DNA from: Ga0077554 sp046590885
Lineage (GTDB): Bacteria; Pseudomonadota; Gammaproteobacteria; Ga0077554; Ga007554
NCBI GenBank assembly: GCA_046590885.1
Contig: JBKJTS010000058.1
Coordinates: 1-6,689, forward strand
DNA: 6,689 bases
Direction of reading: 5' to 3'
The notes beneath the pieces are model-generated. The model was not told the origin of the DNA and did not search any database. It saw only the letters and a program-made list of their open reading frames with translations. Positions within the stretch are counted from its first letter, which is position 1; each line of letters starts with the position of its first letter. Position numbers and translations under genes: made by a program. This document shows positions 6,001 through 6,689 of the stretch, in pieces.

Positions 6001-6086
6001 TATTTTAACCCAGATTATCCATTAGCGCTCGTCACGAGAGGCCAGAAGGTGCTAAAGGATGTCAATGGAAAATCTGGGTTTAAATA
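6001..6086. repeat. 86-bp inverted-repeat element upstream of sspB
   Basis: Arms 6001-6023 and 6064-6086 are reverse complements at 21 of 23 positions (mismatches at 6006/6081 and 6017/6070), with a 40-nt interior. The shared cores are AACCCAGATT and AATCTGGGTT. The interior holds a second small palindrome, CTCGTCACGAG (6028-6038). No U-tract follows either arm, so it is not a typical terminator. It sits between the sspB start and the HsdR remnant. It could be a miniature transposon-like element (MITE), a REP-like repeat or a large hairpin in the sspB leader. Confidence 0.7.
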
Positions 6087-6142
6087 TTATTATCTTAAGT
6101 GAGGAAGTCCCTCAAAATAAACACAACGCCAGGCACTGTCAC

Positions 6143-6456
6143 TCAATTATCACCGCCCTCAATATGCCGAAATACCGCCTTCATCAGCTAACCCACCACC
6201 ACATTGCGGAAGGTATCGTCGTTCATCATGCGCGAGAAGATATCTTCGTTACCTTCCATGTGCTCAATCAAGAAAGTTTCCAACTGCTTGGTAAGGCTGC
6301 CACCCGGCTGGACAACCGCACTTCCTCATCGGCTTGTCCGGTGCACACATCGGACGGACCTTTCAGATACTCTGTCTCACCTTTGCTGATGCTTTGGCAG
6401 TTTATTTTGAAAACCGCACACTCTGTCCGCCGTCTAACTGCAATTTCAGGATCATC
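6143..6456 (-). pseudogene. Remnant of a type I restriction enzyme R subunit (HsdR-like) C-terminus
   Basis: The minus strand carries two pieces in different frames. The first (6456 to about 6300, open to TGA 6270-6268) reads ISKGETEYLKGPSDVCTGQA then DEEVRLSS. This resembles the GPxDVGTGxA..E...LS segment near the end of HsdR-like DEAD-box subunits. The second (about 6300 to 6191) reads LETFLIEHMEGNEDIFSRMM then NDDTFRNVVVG. It is followed by TAG (6190-6188) and LMKAVFRHIEGGDN with TGA at 6145-6143, which resembles the extreme C-terminus. The intervening RFGTDF-type block expected in the family is missing. Deletion, frameshift and in-frame stop mean no functional product. The fragment starts right at the sspA stop codon. 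Family assignment rests on recalled motifs. Confidence 0.65.
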
Positions 6457-6689
6457 TCATGGAACGCTCGGCAAACGACAGGCTGGCACGAAATCCTTCA
6501 CGAACAAACATGCGGTTTGCATATTCTTGCAATGGCTTAGCTTGATCAGGTAATTCAACACCAAACATTGGCAAGCGCCATAACAATGGCAACAAGCTGC
6601 AATCTACCAAAGAAATTTCGTTGCTCATAAAAAAAGGTTTCTGAAGGAAAACCGGGGCAATCAAGATTAATCCATCCCGCAGCAGTTTA
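6452..6689 (-). CDS. sspA: Stringent starvation protein A, C-terminal part (partial, runs off the right edge)
   Basis: SspA is a glutathione-S-transferase-fold protein that binds RNA polymerase and alters sigma70 transcription during starvation and acid stress. The visible 79 residues read KLLRDGLILIAPVFLQKPFF, then MSNEISLVDCSLLPLLWRLP, and end REGFRASLSFAERSMR. The QKPFFMSNEISLVDC..LPLLWRLP block is the hallmark C-terminal helical region, and the length to the stop fits the family. The stop TGA is at 6454-6452. The tail ends a few residues earlier than in E. coli (EREMRLGRS), exactly where the HsdR-like remnant begins, so the last residues may have been trimmed at that junction. The N-terminal thioredoxin-like domain is outside the window. 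Confidence 0.93.
   Translation of the reverse strand, partial: KLLRDGLILIAPVFLQKPFFMSNEISLVDCSLLPLLWRLPMFGVELPDQAKPLQEYANRMFVREGFRASLSFAERSMR

Noticed and set aside
6059..6553. 164-codon plus-strand open frame
   Set aside because: It runs antisense through the inverted repeat, the HsdR-like remnant and the conserved sspA C-terminus, and its translation shows no recognisable domain.

Overview
The window looks like chromosomal DNA from a proteobacterium of moderate GC content. It carries a tRNA-Tyr/tRNA-Gly/tRNA-Thr/tuf operon, a fused kinase-fold/GNAT ArgA, TtcA and the SspA/SspB pair. This set fits Beta- or Gammaproteobacteria. I lean towards Betaproteobacteria because that tRNA-tuf arrangement is common there, but the sequence alone does not settle it.

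Layout, left to right. Positions 1-684 (minus strand) hold the start of tuf (EF-Tu) and, upstream of it, tRNA-Thr(GGU), tRNA-Gly(UCC) and tRNA-Tyr(GUA). A near-consensus sigma70 promoter at 704-732 drives them. The tuf leader contains a perfect 15-bp inverted repeat. Positions 764-3163 (plus strand) hold a phenylacetate-CoA-ligase-like adenylating enzyme followed within a few bases by ttcA (tRNA 2-thiocytidine synthetase). This pair is probably one transcript from a promoter whose -35 box overlaps that of the divergent tRNA operon.

Positions 3164-3989 look empty at first but are not. On the minus strand there are two tiny related genes. One encodes an intact 40-residue single-pass membrane protein ending AHYPVGGH. 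The other is a sibling ending AHYPVGN that is broken by an in-frame TGA. A strong bidirectional terminator lies between them, and a 12-bp direct repeat lies upstream of each. Positions 3990-5567 (plus strand) hold argA (N-acetylglutamate synthase, first step of arginine synthesis) and a 65-residue two-helix membrane protein of unknown function.

Positions 5583-6689 (minus strand) hold sspB (ClpXP adaptor) and the C-terminus of sspA. In many proteobacteria these genes are adjacent. Here about 490 bp separates them, filled by a decayed C-terminal fragment of a type I restriction HsdR-like subunit (internal deletion, frameshift, in-frame stop) and an 86-bp inverted-repeat element. The main surprises are therefore the microprotein pair and the invaded ssp locus. 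Most of the rest is conserved housekeeping: translation, tRNA modification, arginine synthesis and proteolysis adaptors.
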